A DNA stretch of 64,000 nucleotides from Hemileia vastatrix. Taxonomy: Eukaryota > Basidiomycota > Pucciniomycetes > Pucciniales > Zaghouaniaceae. This document shows positions 1 through 11,024 of the stretch, in pieces. Position numbers and translations under genes: made by a program. The first letter of the stretch is position 1; the number at the start of each line of letters is the position of its first letter. The stretch spans positions 7,493,501 through 7,557,500 of the forward strand of contig JASXTE010000007.1 in assembly GCA_030280995.1 (NCBI GenBank), read 5' to 3'. A model generated the notes under the pieces. That model had not been told where the DNA came from. It worked only from the letters and a program-made list of their open reading frames with translations, and ran no database searches.

Positions 1-26
1 GAAATCGAACCCCACGTTGGGCGCCA
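1..26 (-). other. Primer binding site (tRNA-Lys type) of an LTR retroelement
   Basis: Read on the minus strand this is TGGCGCCCAACGTGGGG followed by TTCGA, the complement of a tRNA 3' end including CCA and the T-arm. The first 17 nt match the 3' end of tRNA-Lys(CUU) as known from other eukaryotes. It sits 4 nt (27-30) inside an LTR edge, the normal place for a minus-strand DNA primer binding site. The body of the element lies to the left, outside the window. Confidence 0.75.
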
Positions 27-30
27 ACTA

Positions 31-1154
31 TGGTAAGGTAAACTCTTACAGTCGCCTTGCTGTAAGCAGAATCCGGAGGAGATGTGTGGATTTAGCAGAA
101 AACCCCGTCCTTCCAAAATAACAAAATGGGAATTCTAAATCACTAAGCTAACCAATCTACTTGAATCTGATTGATAAAAATAATGAAACTCTAAAATAAT
201 TAACGCTTATTGAGATTAAATGATTGTGGCTGTTGAGAAAGAAATACTGATAACAACAATTAAGGTGTACCAGTGAAAGATCTGAAAAGATTGACTTTTA
301 TGTTTTTATAATAATTTAAATTTTTATGAGACAGCAATAATCAAGTCCCAGTGATGAAGACCTTTCTAAAGATACCCTGTATGAAGTGTTATTTAAACTG
401 TTGAATTGTATTTCTAAAATGTTATGTAAAAATAATAATGTTATAAGGGTATTACAAGTTATTTTAATTTGTTGAGTAATAAAAAATGAGACTGTGGTGG
501 TCAATGATTAAGCTGTATGATGTGTCCCCCTTCTCAATTTCGAGTTTGAGAAGCGCTTAAGTATTCCTAGTCACGTGCCTAAATTTTCCCCTCCAGAGCT
601 CTTCCAGAGTCAATCCGGAGCCCGTACGGAGTCCGTACGGAGTCAAAGCGGAGTCCGTACGGAGTCGAAACGGAGTCCGTCCGGACTTCCGGACTCAATT
701 TAGAACCTTAAAACTATAATAAAAAATCTAGAAAAATTACACATAATAGAACTACTTCCCCTTTACATACCAAACTAATTTTCGTAGTCTGCGCAGCTCT
801 AATTACCCCGTGAAAATTCATCAAAGTTAAGTAATTTTTGAAAACGTAAATATTTCTATAAAACTTTAAAATTCATTTAAAAATATAAGAAAAATAGTAA
901 AAATTCTGGGAAAATTTCCCAAGGTTCTTGAGTGACTCGACTTAATACTTATAAATTTTTCAGTCCGTAAAAATAAGTTTTCTCCGTAAAATAAATTGTT
1001 TTCGTGTAGGCATTCGCTCGTGACCAATTTCTTCATATTTAAAACTCAAATAAATTAAATAAAACCCCTTTTATAAAAAATAATAACGCCAATCTTGCAC
1101 GCCGTAATAACTCCATTTACATATTTAGGTGCCGTACTAAACTTTAGGCTACCA
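31..1154 (-). repeat. 5' LTR of a minus-strand LTR retrotransposon (LTR-X)
   Basis: The block starts TGGTA and ends TACCA on the plus strand, giving 5-bp terminal inverted repeats and the usual TG...CA ends, about 1.12 kb long. Its left edge is 4 nt from the tRNA-Lys-type primer binding site, so this is the 5' LTR of an element transcribed to the left. No coding capacity is seen inside. It shares no obvious sequence with the other LTR families here. The outer boundary at 1154 rests only on the inverted repeat, so it is less certain than the inner one. Confidence 0.6.
612..696. repeat. Clustered CGTACGGAGTC palindromic repeats inside LTR-X
   Basis: About eight CGGAGTC-type units occur in 85 bp, several forming the palindrome TCCGTACGGA, ending with TCCGGACTTCCGGACT. 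This is far more GC-rich than the surrounding LTR. The position inside an LTR suggests a regulatory cluster or a structured RNA, but that is inference. Confidence 0.75.
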
Positions 1155-1263
1155 CAACGAAAATTCAAGTAATGATTGATAGAGTAATGATATACAGGAA
1201 ATTATTGTAAATTTTATGTACAAATAAATATGAACAGCTGAAGTTTGAGAGAAATAAAACAAA

Positions 1264-2890
1264 CTAGTCATCCAACAATTTCTTTAAACATTCAATTTCC
1301 TCAACAGATTTATTAGCTTTAACACATTCTATCAAGAAATCTTTCTTTTTGGAATTTTCTTCATGATCAAACTTATATTTCATCTGCTCTAATAGGTTTT
1401 GATGTTTGAGTGTTTTCTCCTCTTTTTTTGATTTTTCAATACTTATAGCTAACTCAAACTTCTTCTCCTCAAAATCTTAGGCCCAACCATCCTTTCGTAA
1501 AGAGAGCTTGTACTTCCTCTCCTCAAAATCTTGGGCCCAATCATCCTTCCGTAAAGAGAGATTGTACTTCCTCTCTTCCAAATCTTGTAGCCTATCATCC
1601 CTCCTTAAAGAGAGCTCATATTTCTTCTTTTCAAAGCCTATAGTCTCTTTAGCAATTTCTACTTGTTCTAGAGTTATAATAAAAATTAATATAAAGTAGA
1701 AGAAAAGTAGAGTAAAGTAATAAGAGGTATGGTATCACTTACCAGCATCACATTTCTCTAAAAATTGTTCCATAGACAAAAAAGGGGTTTGTGATGAAGT
1801 ATCAATTTTTCATCTTCTTTGTGAGTGAAAATTTATACTACTTGAAGCCCTACGCTTCTTGTTCAAGGTCATATTTTCCTCCTCATCATTTTCACTACCT
1901 TCAGACTCAGTTGATTGAGGATCCTGGGTTTGTTCCTCAGCCTTTTAAGAAATAAGAAAAAGATAAGTAAATAAAAAAAGAATTGATAAGATAAAATAAA
2001 ATAAAAAAGAAACAGAACTGAGTTAGATTTGGTTGGGTTAAATCACCAATAGGATCTACAGAAAATCTATCTTGATTTGTCTCATTCAAATGAGGGGAGG
2101 CTTGAGTGGAGGAAGAGGATGGGAAAAGATTTGCTTCAACATCATGTTTGGAGATAGGATCTTCTCAATCCAACATGTTTACAGGATTAAAATTGGCTCA
2201 CTCTCCAAAAATTGCATCCATCTCTTTAAAGTAAGGACATAAAGATTCAAGTTTATTGTCTATGGATTTGATACCCTTAGTTATATCAATGTTGGTAACC
2301 CCAAAACCAGTGGAAGATGAAAGAGCCTTTGCCTTCTTGTATTTGGCTCAGTAATTTTTAAGCGTTCAGACATCTGTTCAGGCAAAAGATCAATACTTTC
2401 CTTGGTCTTATTCCGTAATTCATTTGCCATTAGAAGATAGCCATTAACTTTTTATGCTGGGGGCCGTCCTACTTTAGTTGCATACTCAGTACCAAAACAA
2501 GAATCATAGTTAGATTTGGTTTTCAGCCAGTTGATAAGAATGAGATGATCATCTTTTTTTAATTGAACAGTCTTAGATTTCTCGCCTGAGCGGGGGAAAG
2601 AGGGAGTAGTGGGAATTGAAGAACAACTGGGTGATGGCTGCCTTTGAGAAGATCTAGGATGATGAGGTATGTTAAAATATAAATGAAGATCAAAAGGAGC
2701 AGAAAAAAGAAGATGAGATAGAGAGATAAAAAGGAGCAGAAACAAGCATATGAGATAGCGAGATGAAAAGGAGCAGAAACAAGCAGATGAGATGGTGAGG
2801 GGTTCTGAGCAGATAGAATGAACAGGATGGGATGAGACTGGGAGTGCGCAGCAAGGTAGAAGGCATATCCAGAGAGTAGTCCAAGATGTG
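1264..2890 (-). pseudogene. PIF/Harbinger-type Myb-like (trihelix) protein, copy A, decayed
   Basis: Minus-strand reading gives a low-complexity Ser/Pro N-terminus (about 2600-2890), a trihelix/Myb-like block around 2400-2570 (DDHLILINWLKTKSNYDSCF), a middle block around 2200-2380 (SSTGFGVTNIDITKGI, LESLCPYFKEMDAIFG) and a Lys/Glu-rich coiled-coil C-terminus ending at the stop near 1264. This layout matches the Myb/SANT-like partner proteins that accompany Harbinger transposases in fungi and plants. An intron at 1668-1742 (GTAAGT...CTCTAG on the minus strand) is shared with copy B, and a second one lies around 1943-2020. Stops and frameshifts interrupt it (for example after GRPPA and IFGE), so it is not functional. 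In intact systems the partner binds DNA and assists the transposase; that role is inferred from the family. Confidence 0.6.
1441..1650 (-). repeat. 54-bp tandem repeat coding an 18-residue unit
   Basis: Nearly four copies with an exact 54-bp period lie inside the coiled-coil end of the Myb-like pseudogene. On the minus strand the unit reads YNLSLRKDDWAQDFEERK with small changes between copies. The period is a multiple of three, so copy-number change would keep the frame. Copy B shows only weak traces of it. Confidence 0.85.
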
Positions 2891-3096
2891 TTTATGGCAG
2901 AATGTAGGTCAAGATGTGGTTATGACAGAAAGCTGTCCAAAATGTGGTTATGAAAAATTGAGTAAAAAAATGTCGGATAAGAGGTGAACATTGACACGTA
3001 AAGTGTCTAATAACCCAATTATTAGCAAAAATTTGGGGTATGCAGATTATTTTCCACAATTGATTTAATTGCAAATTGGTCTACATTGATACCCCC
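2891..3096 (-). other. 5' flank of Myb-like copy A
   Basis: No coding signal. The stretch is similar to 18860-19054 upstream of copy B (for example CACCTCTTATC and AACCACATCTT). The two copies therefore share upstream DNA as well as coding sequence, as expected for copies of one mobile unit. Confidence 0.5.
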
Positions 3097-3219
3097 TATT
3101 GAGAATAACTATTTTATTAGTCTTCCAAAGAGGTTTAATCACTAAATCATCTATAAATAAGTAGAAGGACCACTAATATTAACTACTAAATCATACTTAG
3201 ATACTAGAATACACTTACA
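3097..3219 (+). repeat. 3' end fragment of a family-2 5' LTR
   Basis: This matches the last about 120 bp of the full family-2 LTR at 16942-18115 (TTGAGAATAACTATTTTATT through TACTAGAATACACTTACA). It is the truncated 5' LTR of the plus-strand family-2 element. The rest has been lost at the junction with the Myb-like pseudogene. Confidence 0.85.
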
Positions 3220-3221
3220 AT

Positions 3222-3728
3222 TGGGGGTCTTTCTTAATTATTACTTATTATTTAGTATAGGCCTTTGGACATAATTTTTACTCTAGTATATCTCATACAA
3301 ACCAAATATTTGGGTCTGAAGCACATTAGTGGGTCATTATAACTCATTGGTTGCGGAAATGAGACCTTATAATAATTGTACTAATTTTTTATAATAAAAA
3401 TTAGGTATTTACAGTAGTAATTGTACCCAATATAAACCCTATTTTACTTGGTATTTGGTCGCCAATATAAAATCCAATTAAATTGGTATTTGGTTAAAGC
3501 TTGGTAAGTTAATTATTCACCCTTATAAAAGTCTAGTTATAATTATTATTTAATTTTTAACAGATTTTTTCGAATTTTTCTTATATTTTATTTAAATAAA
3601 TAAAGATATAAATTCAGGGTAAGCTCCAGTGTTTTTATTAGTATTTATAGTATTTATATATTTTGTCTACTTAGTATCATACTGGTTTTTTCTGTTGTAG
3701 ACGTGAAGAATCAGTTATTTGAGTCATA
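3222..3728 (+). other. Family-2 primer binding site and untranslated leader
   Basis: The leader starts 2 nt after the LTR with TGGGGGTCTTTC, and the minus-strand family-2 copy has TGGGGGTCTTTCCTTAG at the same place (61552-61568). The position and leading TGG fit a primer binding site, but I do not recognise the tRNA. The following about 500 bp are AT-rich and non-coding up to the gag ATG at 3729. Confidence 0.6.
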
Positions 3729-3794
3729 ATGAGTGCTCCACAGGACAATGTAAGTGATAAACCAACTTTTAACACCTGGTCTAAAGCTAAAAAA
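3729..3794 (+). pseudogene. Start of family-2 gag, split by a family-1 element
   Basis: ATG at 3729 opens MSAPQDN followed at once by GTAAGT (3750-3755), the same arrangement as in the intact family-3 element (25642-25668). The sequence stops at 3794, where the family-1 LTR begins, and resumes at about 11025 with CACTGTACCAG|GACATCAC. The insertion therefore fell inside the putative gag intron. Confidence 0.7.
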
Positions 3795-4380
3795 TGTCAG
3801 CCAGGCTATACCAGGAGTCCAGTAAATGTTATGTCAATTTAATGGAACCAAAAGAGGGCGTAAGAATATGCTTATTATGTATATAAATTAATATTATATT
3901 GCATAATGAAATGATATAAGGATTTTATTAAATATATATAAAATAAGTATTATATTAATTTCATAATTATTACATAAATTTTATATACATTTAAATTAAG
4001 CATAATAAATGTTATATTCTATAAATTATGGCGCATTTTTATGTATTTAATAAATATAAATTAACAATTAATTAATTATAAACATATATTATAATTATAA
4101 ATATAAAATTAACTTATTATGTAATTAAATTAATTAATTAAATTTATATATTAAATAAAACCTTACATATGTTATTAAACAATAATATTGGGCGCTTTTT
4201 TGATTCCTAATTGTGTCATCAAAGTATTAAACAAGTAAAAGTACTTATTTAAATATATTATTAATGTTTTATTCTAAAAATTAGTAATTTTGTTATAATA
4301 AGTATTTGTTTTAAATTAAATTAATTATTTCACTAATAAAAGTAATAAAATTAATTAATTATTCATGTTCTATACTAAAG
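3795..4380 (+). repeat. Truncated 5' LTR of the family-1 element
   Basis: It matches the first about 570 bp of the 3' LTR at 9747 onward (TGTCAGCCAGGCTATACCAG and on to ATACTAAA), then switches directly to gag coding sequence. The remaining about 700 bp of LTR, the primer binding site and the gag start are deleted. This copy therefore cannot have been transcribed normally since the deletion. Confidence 0.85.
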
Positions 4381-7300
4381 ATGAACCTTTACATTTGACT
4401 TCTACTTCTTTAATTAATCCTTCTCTTGCAATTAAGAATGATTCTGTTTCCCCTGAAGTCTATACCTTACTTGAGAAAACTTCTGAGGATATATTGAAAG
4501 ATACACTTGATTTTAATGTTGTGAAAGACAAACATTTGAGAGATGTATTAGTACATGAGAGTGATAGATTGAATAATTTTCACTTGCATTGTAAAGTGAG
4601 TTCTTCTGTAAAAGATACAGTATATTTTAAGATCAAAGAAACTTTGAATATTGCTCTTAGCCAATAGAAAAAAATATGAAGTGACCATAGAGCTATTTCA
4701 GATAAGAATATCAATCTGCATAAAACCTTGAGTGAATTGAAACCCCTTATTCAGGAAAATTAATCATTGAAAAGTGAAATTAAGTCTCTACACAATGAGT
4801 TGAAAAAGCTAAAAAATGATTTCCATGCACTGAGTACCAAACACACAGTTTTTGAGGACAGAAATGTTTTATCCCTTTCAAAAATGAATGACCAGATGTC
4901 TGAAATTCCAAGGATAAGAAACTATGTGTCTGAACTACAGGAAAAATTTTCAGCCTTAACCATCAATCATTATGGTGTAGATGAAAATGCTGCCCATAAG
5001 CTGCATAAGAATAAAGGAAAGGAACCTGAAAAGAGCAACTCTTTTCTTCCCCATATATCAGCTATTAAACAATCTGACAATGAGTCTGTAAGTTCTTTTG
5101 CTACTAGCAAAAAATCTTTTAATGGTCATGAACCAGCTGTTTCTGTAAATAATGAAATTTCTGAACACCTGGCTAAACTTCAAGAATTATTAATGTTAAA
5201 TACTTCAAACCAAAAGATGGACCATCTCAGTAGCCAGAAAAATTGGCCCAAACTGGATCAATATCCCACTTTTGATGGTGACTCTTCATCTGACTGGCAA
5301 CACTTTTTTCAGAGAATTGATAATCTGAAAAACTCCTATTAATTGCCAGATGAAGAAATTTTCTCTAAATTAATTTCTTTATTTTCCAATTTTGCTTTAA
5401 TGTGGTATGAATCTGTCTTACTGGACAATCATTATTATACTTGGAAAGAGTGGAAAACATTGATTGAAAATCAATTTGGTGGTTCCAAATTCAGGATTTC
5501 CCAGCAGAGATTATATGAGAATGCTAAATATGTGTCCTCCTCTCCCAAAAAACCTATTGTTTTCCTTATGAAAATTAAAAAAATTCTTAGAGCCATGGAT
5601 CCTAAAATGGATTATGATATTTGGAGAGATAAAATTCTGTATAAATTACCAAATTCTCTGAGAGATTTGATTGTGGCAAGTACTGAGAATGTGAGAGAGA
5701 ATTCTTCCTTTATTAATATCTGTAATGAAGTCCTACTAAATCATAGATATGAACCAAGTAATTATCCTGTTAAATCTTATCATGACCAACAAAAGCCTTC
5801 CACAAAACTTCCAGAAAAATCTGATAGACCCTCTGCCCCATTTACTTCAAAGAAATATTCAACTAATACGTGTTTTAAATGTAACAAACCATGGCAAATA
5901 GGAAATATTTGTGACAAGAAAATTCATCTTGTTGAACATAATGAGGAATTTGAAAATACTCAAGCTGATCTTGATGATTCCTCCAGTGACTGTAATAGCA
6001 ATATCTCTTATGACCATGAGTCTTCTCAGGAAGTTCTGGTTTAAGAAAAGGATATCCAATATTTAGATAATTGGTGTGATAATTGGGATATTGACTTATC
6101 TTCTGTAGAAAATGCTGAAGTAATTAGAGATATTACTGACAGTTCCATATTAATATCACCTTTGAGAGCACCAGTTATTATAAATGGTAAAAATGTTGAG
6201 GTTATTCTTGACTCTGGTGCTGGAGAATATGTGGTGTCTGAAAAAGCACTGGCTTCTGTAGATAAGAATTATCAATTCAAATTATTACCTATAAAATCTG
6301 AAAAATGGAAAGGTTATGGTTCTGTTTTATGACCCATTGGAAAATACAAAACCACTTTATTCTTTAAATATAATGGTGGTTTTTTCAGAGCTATTTGTGA
6401 ATTTTTTGTGATGAAAAATGACAATTTAAGCAATTGGTTTATCATGGGAAATGATATTTTAACCATGTTTGGCATTAAATTTGATCCTGCAAACAATTGT
6501 TTTACTTTGGGAATGAATGGGAAAAGAAATTTAAAATTTCTTCTTCTAAAAAGCATTCTGCACCCTTATTAAAATCTTGTCATTCTTTGATCCAATTTAA
6601 AGGTAGACAAACAGAGGAAATGAATGTTTTATTGTCTGAAATTGAAACAGCTTCATTTGGAAATCAATTAACTGATGACCAAATAGATTCAATAGTAGCC
6701 TTAATTACATCTTTCCAAATGGCTTTTGATTATGGCTCCCATGTGTTAGGCTTGGTGAAAGATGAAATGAAAATTTCTCTATCCTGAAATTTGGATGAAA
6801 TACCTCCTAGCCTAAAGAAAAAACCTTACCCTGCCTCTCCCACAAAGAGAAAAGATATAGAAGATAATATCTCAATTTTATTGAGTATGAATATTATTGA
6901 AAAAGTAGATTTTACACCAAAATATTGTGTCATTTCTCCAGTTTTAATCTCTTATGAAAAAGATAAATCTAGACTTTGTGGAGATTATAGAGCATTAAAT
7001 ACTTATACTGTGTATGATATTTACCCATTACCCAGAATTAGCTTTATACATGCTACCTTACAAGGTGCTAAATTAATAAGTTGTCTGGATGGTAATAAAG
7101 GTTATTATCAAATACCTGTTGAAAAGTCTTCCCAAAATTTTTTGCTAATTGCAACCCATATGGGAATTTACAAATACGTTAGGATGCCTTTTGGCCCTAA
7201 AAATGCCCCTTCAGTATTCCAAAAAGTCATGGATAACACATTTCATCTGGAAATAATTGAAGGTGGGTTAATGGTTTATATTGATGACATCATAGTTTTT

Positions 7301-9713
7301 TCTAAAACTTTTTATAAACATATACAACACTTGAGGAGAGTCTTCCAGAAAATGGATGAAATTAACATGACTTTATCCTTAAAAAAGTGTAAATTTGGTT
7401 TTCAATCCTTGAAAGTCCTGAGTCATGTTGTATCTGGCTTACAGATCTGGTTAGGCCAAGGAAAAGTTGCTGCTATCCAAAATGTGTCAGCACCAACTTA
7501 TGTAAAAGAAATACAGAGTTTTTTGGGAATGTGTGGCTACTATAGACAATACATAAAAAATTATCAAGTCATAGCCTTACCACTTACCAAACTAACAAGA
7601 AAAGATGTGGCTTATATATGGAATGAGGACAGTCAAAGATCTTTTGATACATTAAAAAGATGTTGATGTCAGCTCCTATCCTTGCCCTTCCAGATTTTAA
7701 TAAGCCTTTTGTTCTTTATACAGATTCAAGTTTTATTGGACTTGGAGCTTCTTGTCATCAAAAACAAATTATAAATGAAAAAGTTTCAGGAGTAGTAATT
7801 TGTTATATTTCAAGAACCTCAAAAAAAGTGAATTGAAATATGGTGCCACTCAATTAGAGTGCTTAGCAGTTGTATGGGCTTTAGAAAAGCTTCATTATTA
7901 TTTAGATGATATAAAGTTTGACTTAGTTACTGGTTGCAGTGCTTTGAAATCTCTTTTAAACTTGAAAACACCAAATAGACATATGTTTAGATGGCAACTA
8001 GCTGTTCAAGAATACAGAGGTAGAATTACTATTATTCACAGGGCTGTAAATTTTCATTCAAATGTTGATATGTTGTCCAGATTACCTCTTCCAAATGATG
8101 TATCCAATCCAGCCTATGTTCCTGAAGATGATACAGTACATATACATGATATATACATTGTTGATATGGATGAGGAACTGTTACAAATATTTCTGTATTC
8201 ATATAATCAATATTCTTATTTGAATAAATTGGTTACAATCTTGAATGATACAAAGAATGCTTCTATCCAAGCATTGATAAAAACTCTTCCTCCAAAGTAC
8301 CAGAGTGCTTTGAGTAAAGTAAAGTTTTCCATTGAAGATGGTTATATTTACTACAGGAGAAAACTGACCAATGTCATTGTTATTCCTCCTTCCATGAAAG
8401 AAACCATCTTAAAACTATGTCATGATGACATCTTAGCAGGACATTTTGATCTTGAAAAACCCATTATCAGAATTAAAAAACTGCTTGGTGGGCTAATATG
8501 TCTGAAGACACTAAATTGTATGTTGAATCTTGTGATTCTTCTCAAAAATCTAAAAGATTGACAGGTGAAAGAGCAGGACTGTTACAACATATTGAAGCAC
8601 CTGATGTTCCTTGGAAAATCATTAACATGGATTTTGTCAGTGGTCTTCCTGTAGCAGGTAAAGACAGTTATAACTCTTTTTGGGTAAAAGTGGATAGATT
8701 CACCAAAATGTGAAATTTTATTCCCACCCATAAAGATGCATCCACAAAAGAATTAGCTTTCTTATGGTGGTCTTACATGTTTAATATTGTTGGATTTCAA
8801 AAAGCCATTATCTCTGATAGAGATCCAAAATTTAAATCTGAGTTTTGGGCCTCTTTGATGGATATTTGTGGCTGTGAGTTAAAATTGTCTACATCTCACC
8901 ATCCTCAGACTGATGGTCTAGCTGAAAGAATGATTAAACCTCTGGAAGATATGATTATAAGGTATTGTGCCTTTGGATTAGAATATGAAGACAATGACAG
9001 ATTAACTCATGACTGCGTCACTCTATTGCCTGGTCTTGAATTTGCATATAATAGCATTGTTTATTCTGTCACTGAGAAAAAGCCTTTTGATCTTTGGTTA
9101 GGTTACTTCCCAAACACTCCTGCTCAACTTCTCAATAATAAATTACCTAAGTTGTAACTACACCCTGGTGTAAAATCTTTTATACAAATGCAACAGCTAT
9201 GCAGAAAAAATGCTCAAAGCTATATTGATAAAGCATTTGAATATGAAAAGAAGAGATGGTTTAATCCCATAAAGAATACAAATTTAACAAGGGTGATGAA
9301 GTGTTGATATCTACTGTCCATTTCAATCTACAAGGTAACAACAAATTAAAAGATCCTTTTGTAGGACCATTTATTGTTAAAAAAATGGTTGGAGATAATG
9401 CAGTAGAAGTTTTATTGTATTCTCCATATGATAGAAAAAATCCTGTTTTTCCATTTTTTTGCTTAAACCTTATACTTCTAACTGTGACTTATTTCCCAAA
9501 AGAAGGGGAAGACCTAAGAAAAACCCTCAGGAAGTCACAGAAACTGTAGAAATTGATAAAATTCTCAATGATAGAATTATCACTTCTAAATGATGTACTG
9601 AATATTTATTGAGATATAAGAACAAATCATCTGAACATGATGCATGAATACCTGGAAAGGAAATTTCAAATCTTCCTAATCTGTTAAAAAAGTATAAAAA
9701 GAAAAAATCTTAG
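4365..9713 (+). pseudogene. Family-1 Ty3/gypsy gag-pol with chromodomain, broken
   Basis: In order: gag coiled coil (4365-5200); capsid-like region starting NWPKLDQYPTFDGDSSSDWQ (5240-5760); zinc knuckle remnant CFKCNKPWQIGNIC near 5875, in which the usual GH has become GN; protease DSGA near 6210; reverse transcriptase with RMPFGPKNAPSVFQ and YIDDIIVFS (6800-7660); RNase H (7700-8000); integrase with HHPQTDGLAERM near 8900; and a C-terminal chromodomain remnant (9550-9713). In-frame stops occur near 4665, 5340, 6042, 6330, 6785, 8711 and 9155, with frameshifts near 7664, 8470 and 9260. The protein is closest to the family-1b element at the right end of the window. It is non-functional. Confidence 0.9.
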
Positions 9714-9746
9714 CCTTTTTATATTGTTTTTTTTAGAGTGAGGTAG

Positions 9747-11024
9747 TGTCAGCCAGGCTATACCAGGAGCCCAGTAAACGTTATGTCAATTTACTGGAAC
9801 CAAAAGAGGGCTTAAAAATATGCTTATTATTTATATAAATTAATATTATATTGCATAATGAAATGATATAAGGATTTTATTAAATATATATAAAATAAGT
9901 ATTATATAAATTATATATACATTTAAATTAAGCATAATAAATTTTATATTCTATAAATTATGGTGCATTTTTATGTATTTAATAAATATAAATTAATAAT
10001 TAATTAATTATAAACATATATTATAATTATAAGTATAAAATTAACTTATAATGTAATTAAATTAATTAATTAAATTTATATATTAAATAAAACCTTACAT
10101 ATGTTATTAAACAATAATATTGGGCGCTTTTTTAATTCCTAATTGTGTCATCAAAGTATTAAACAAGTTAAAGTACTTATTTAAATATATTATTAATGTT
10201 TTATTCTAAAAATTAGTAATTTTGTTATAATAAGTATTTGTTTTAAATTAAATTAATTATTTCACTAATAAAAGTAATTAAAGTAATTAATTATTCATGT
10301 TTTATACTAAATTAATTAATTACATTATTTTTCATGTGTTAAAATAAGTTCTTTTTCATGTTTCAGCTAAATTGGTTATTATTTAAAAAATTATAAGACA
10401 TGTTTCAAATTAATTAAATTATTTTTATGAGTCTCAAACTTTTTTAATTACTCACTAAATTTATGGTAACTTTTTGGGTTTAAATTGGTGGATATTTGGG
10501 CTCTAACTCATGTGTTTTAGTTAATGGCCTCATATTTCCCCTTACACTTACTCAAAATCAGCTATTTGTTATTATATTTTTATTATTGTTTGTATATACT
10601 TTATTATGAAGCTTCAGAGGGCCCGTTGCCTATATAAAGGCCTTGGGTAACCCCCTGTAGCCTCATCACTTATTACACTCAACTCTAACATATTTTTTAA
10701 ATATATACAATACATTATTTATTATTTTTATTAGTGTTACAATTCTAATTAAAATATTCAATAATAATACTGATGTTGCAGTAAGTCTATTAATAATAAG
10801 AATTGGTTTCTGCGCATTGAAATATAACTTAGTAAAATAAATATATTAAATATCAATTGAACCTCCCATTGTGTCATTCTTCAGAAATTTTTGTTGCATT
10901 AATTTTAAATAACTTAATTATTTTATTACTATTATCAAATTCATTTCTTATTACTTTTGTAAACCCTTTTCTTCCTCTTCATTTTTTCCCTCTTCTTCTC
11001 CTTCTTCTAGACAACCGGCTTACA
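9747..11024 (+). repeat. 3' LTR of the family-1 element
   Basis: About 1.28 kb, TGTCAGCC...TTACA. A purine-rich tract ending AGAGTGAGGTAG precedes it (polypurine tract). It contains a TATA box, TATATAAAG, at 10631-10639, followed by a C/T-rich stretch that could hold the transcription start. The 5' LTR of this element lacks this promoter half. Confidence 0.85.

Larger units (their letters stand above)
3795..11024 (+). mobile_element. Family-1 Ty3/gypsy element, decayed, nested in family-2
   Basis: The element begins TGTCAGCC and ends GGCTTACA, a worn form of the TGTCAG...CTGACA ends of the other LTRs here. It holds a truncated 5' LTR (3795-4380), a broken gag-pol (4365-9713) and a full 3' LTR (9747-11024). 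The flanks are A-rich (AAAAA before, AAAAC after), consistent with an imperfect 5-bp target duplication. Both sides continue the family-2 gag intron, which fixes the order of insertion. Confidence 0.85.

Noticed and set aside
1..26. Possible tRNA-Lys gene 3' end
   Set aside because: It includes the CCA that eukaryotic nuclear tRNA genes do not encode and lies 4 nt from an LTR edge; a primer binding site explains it better.
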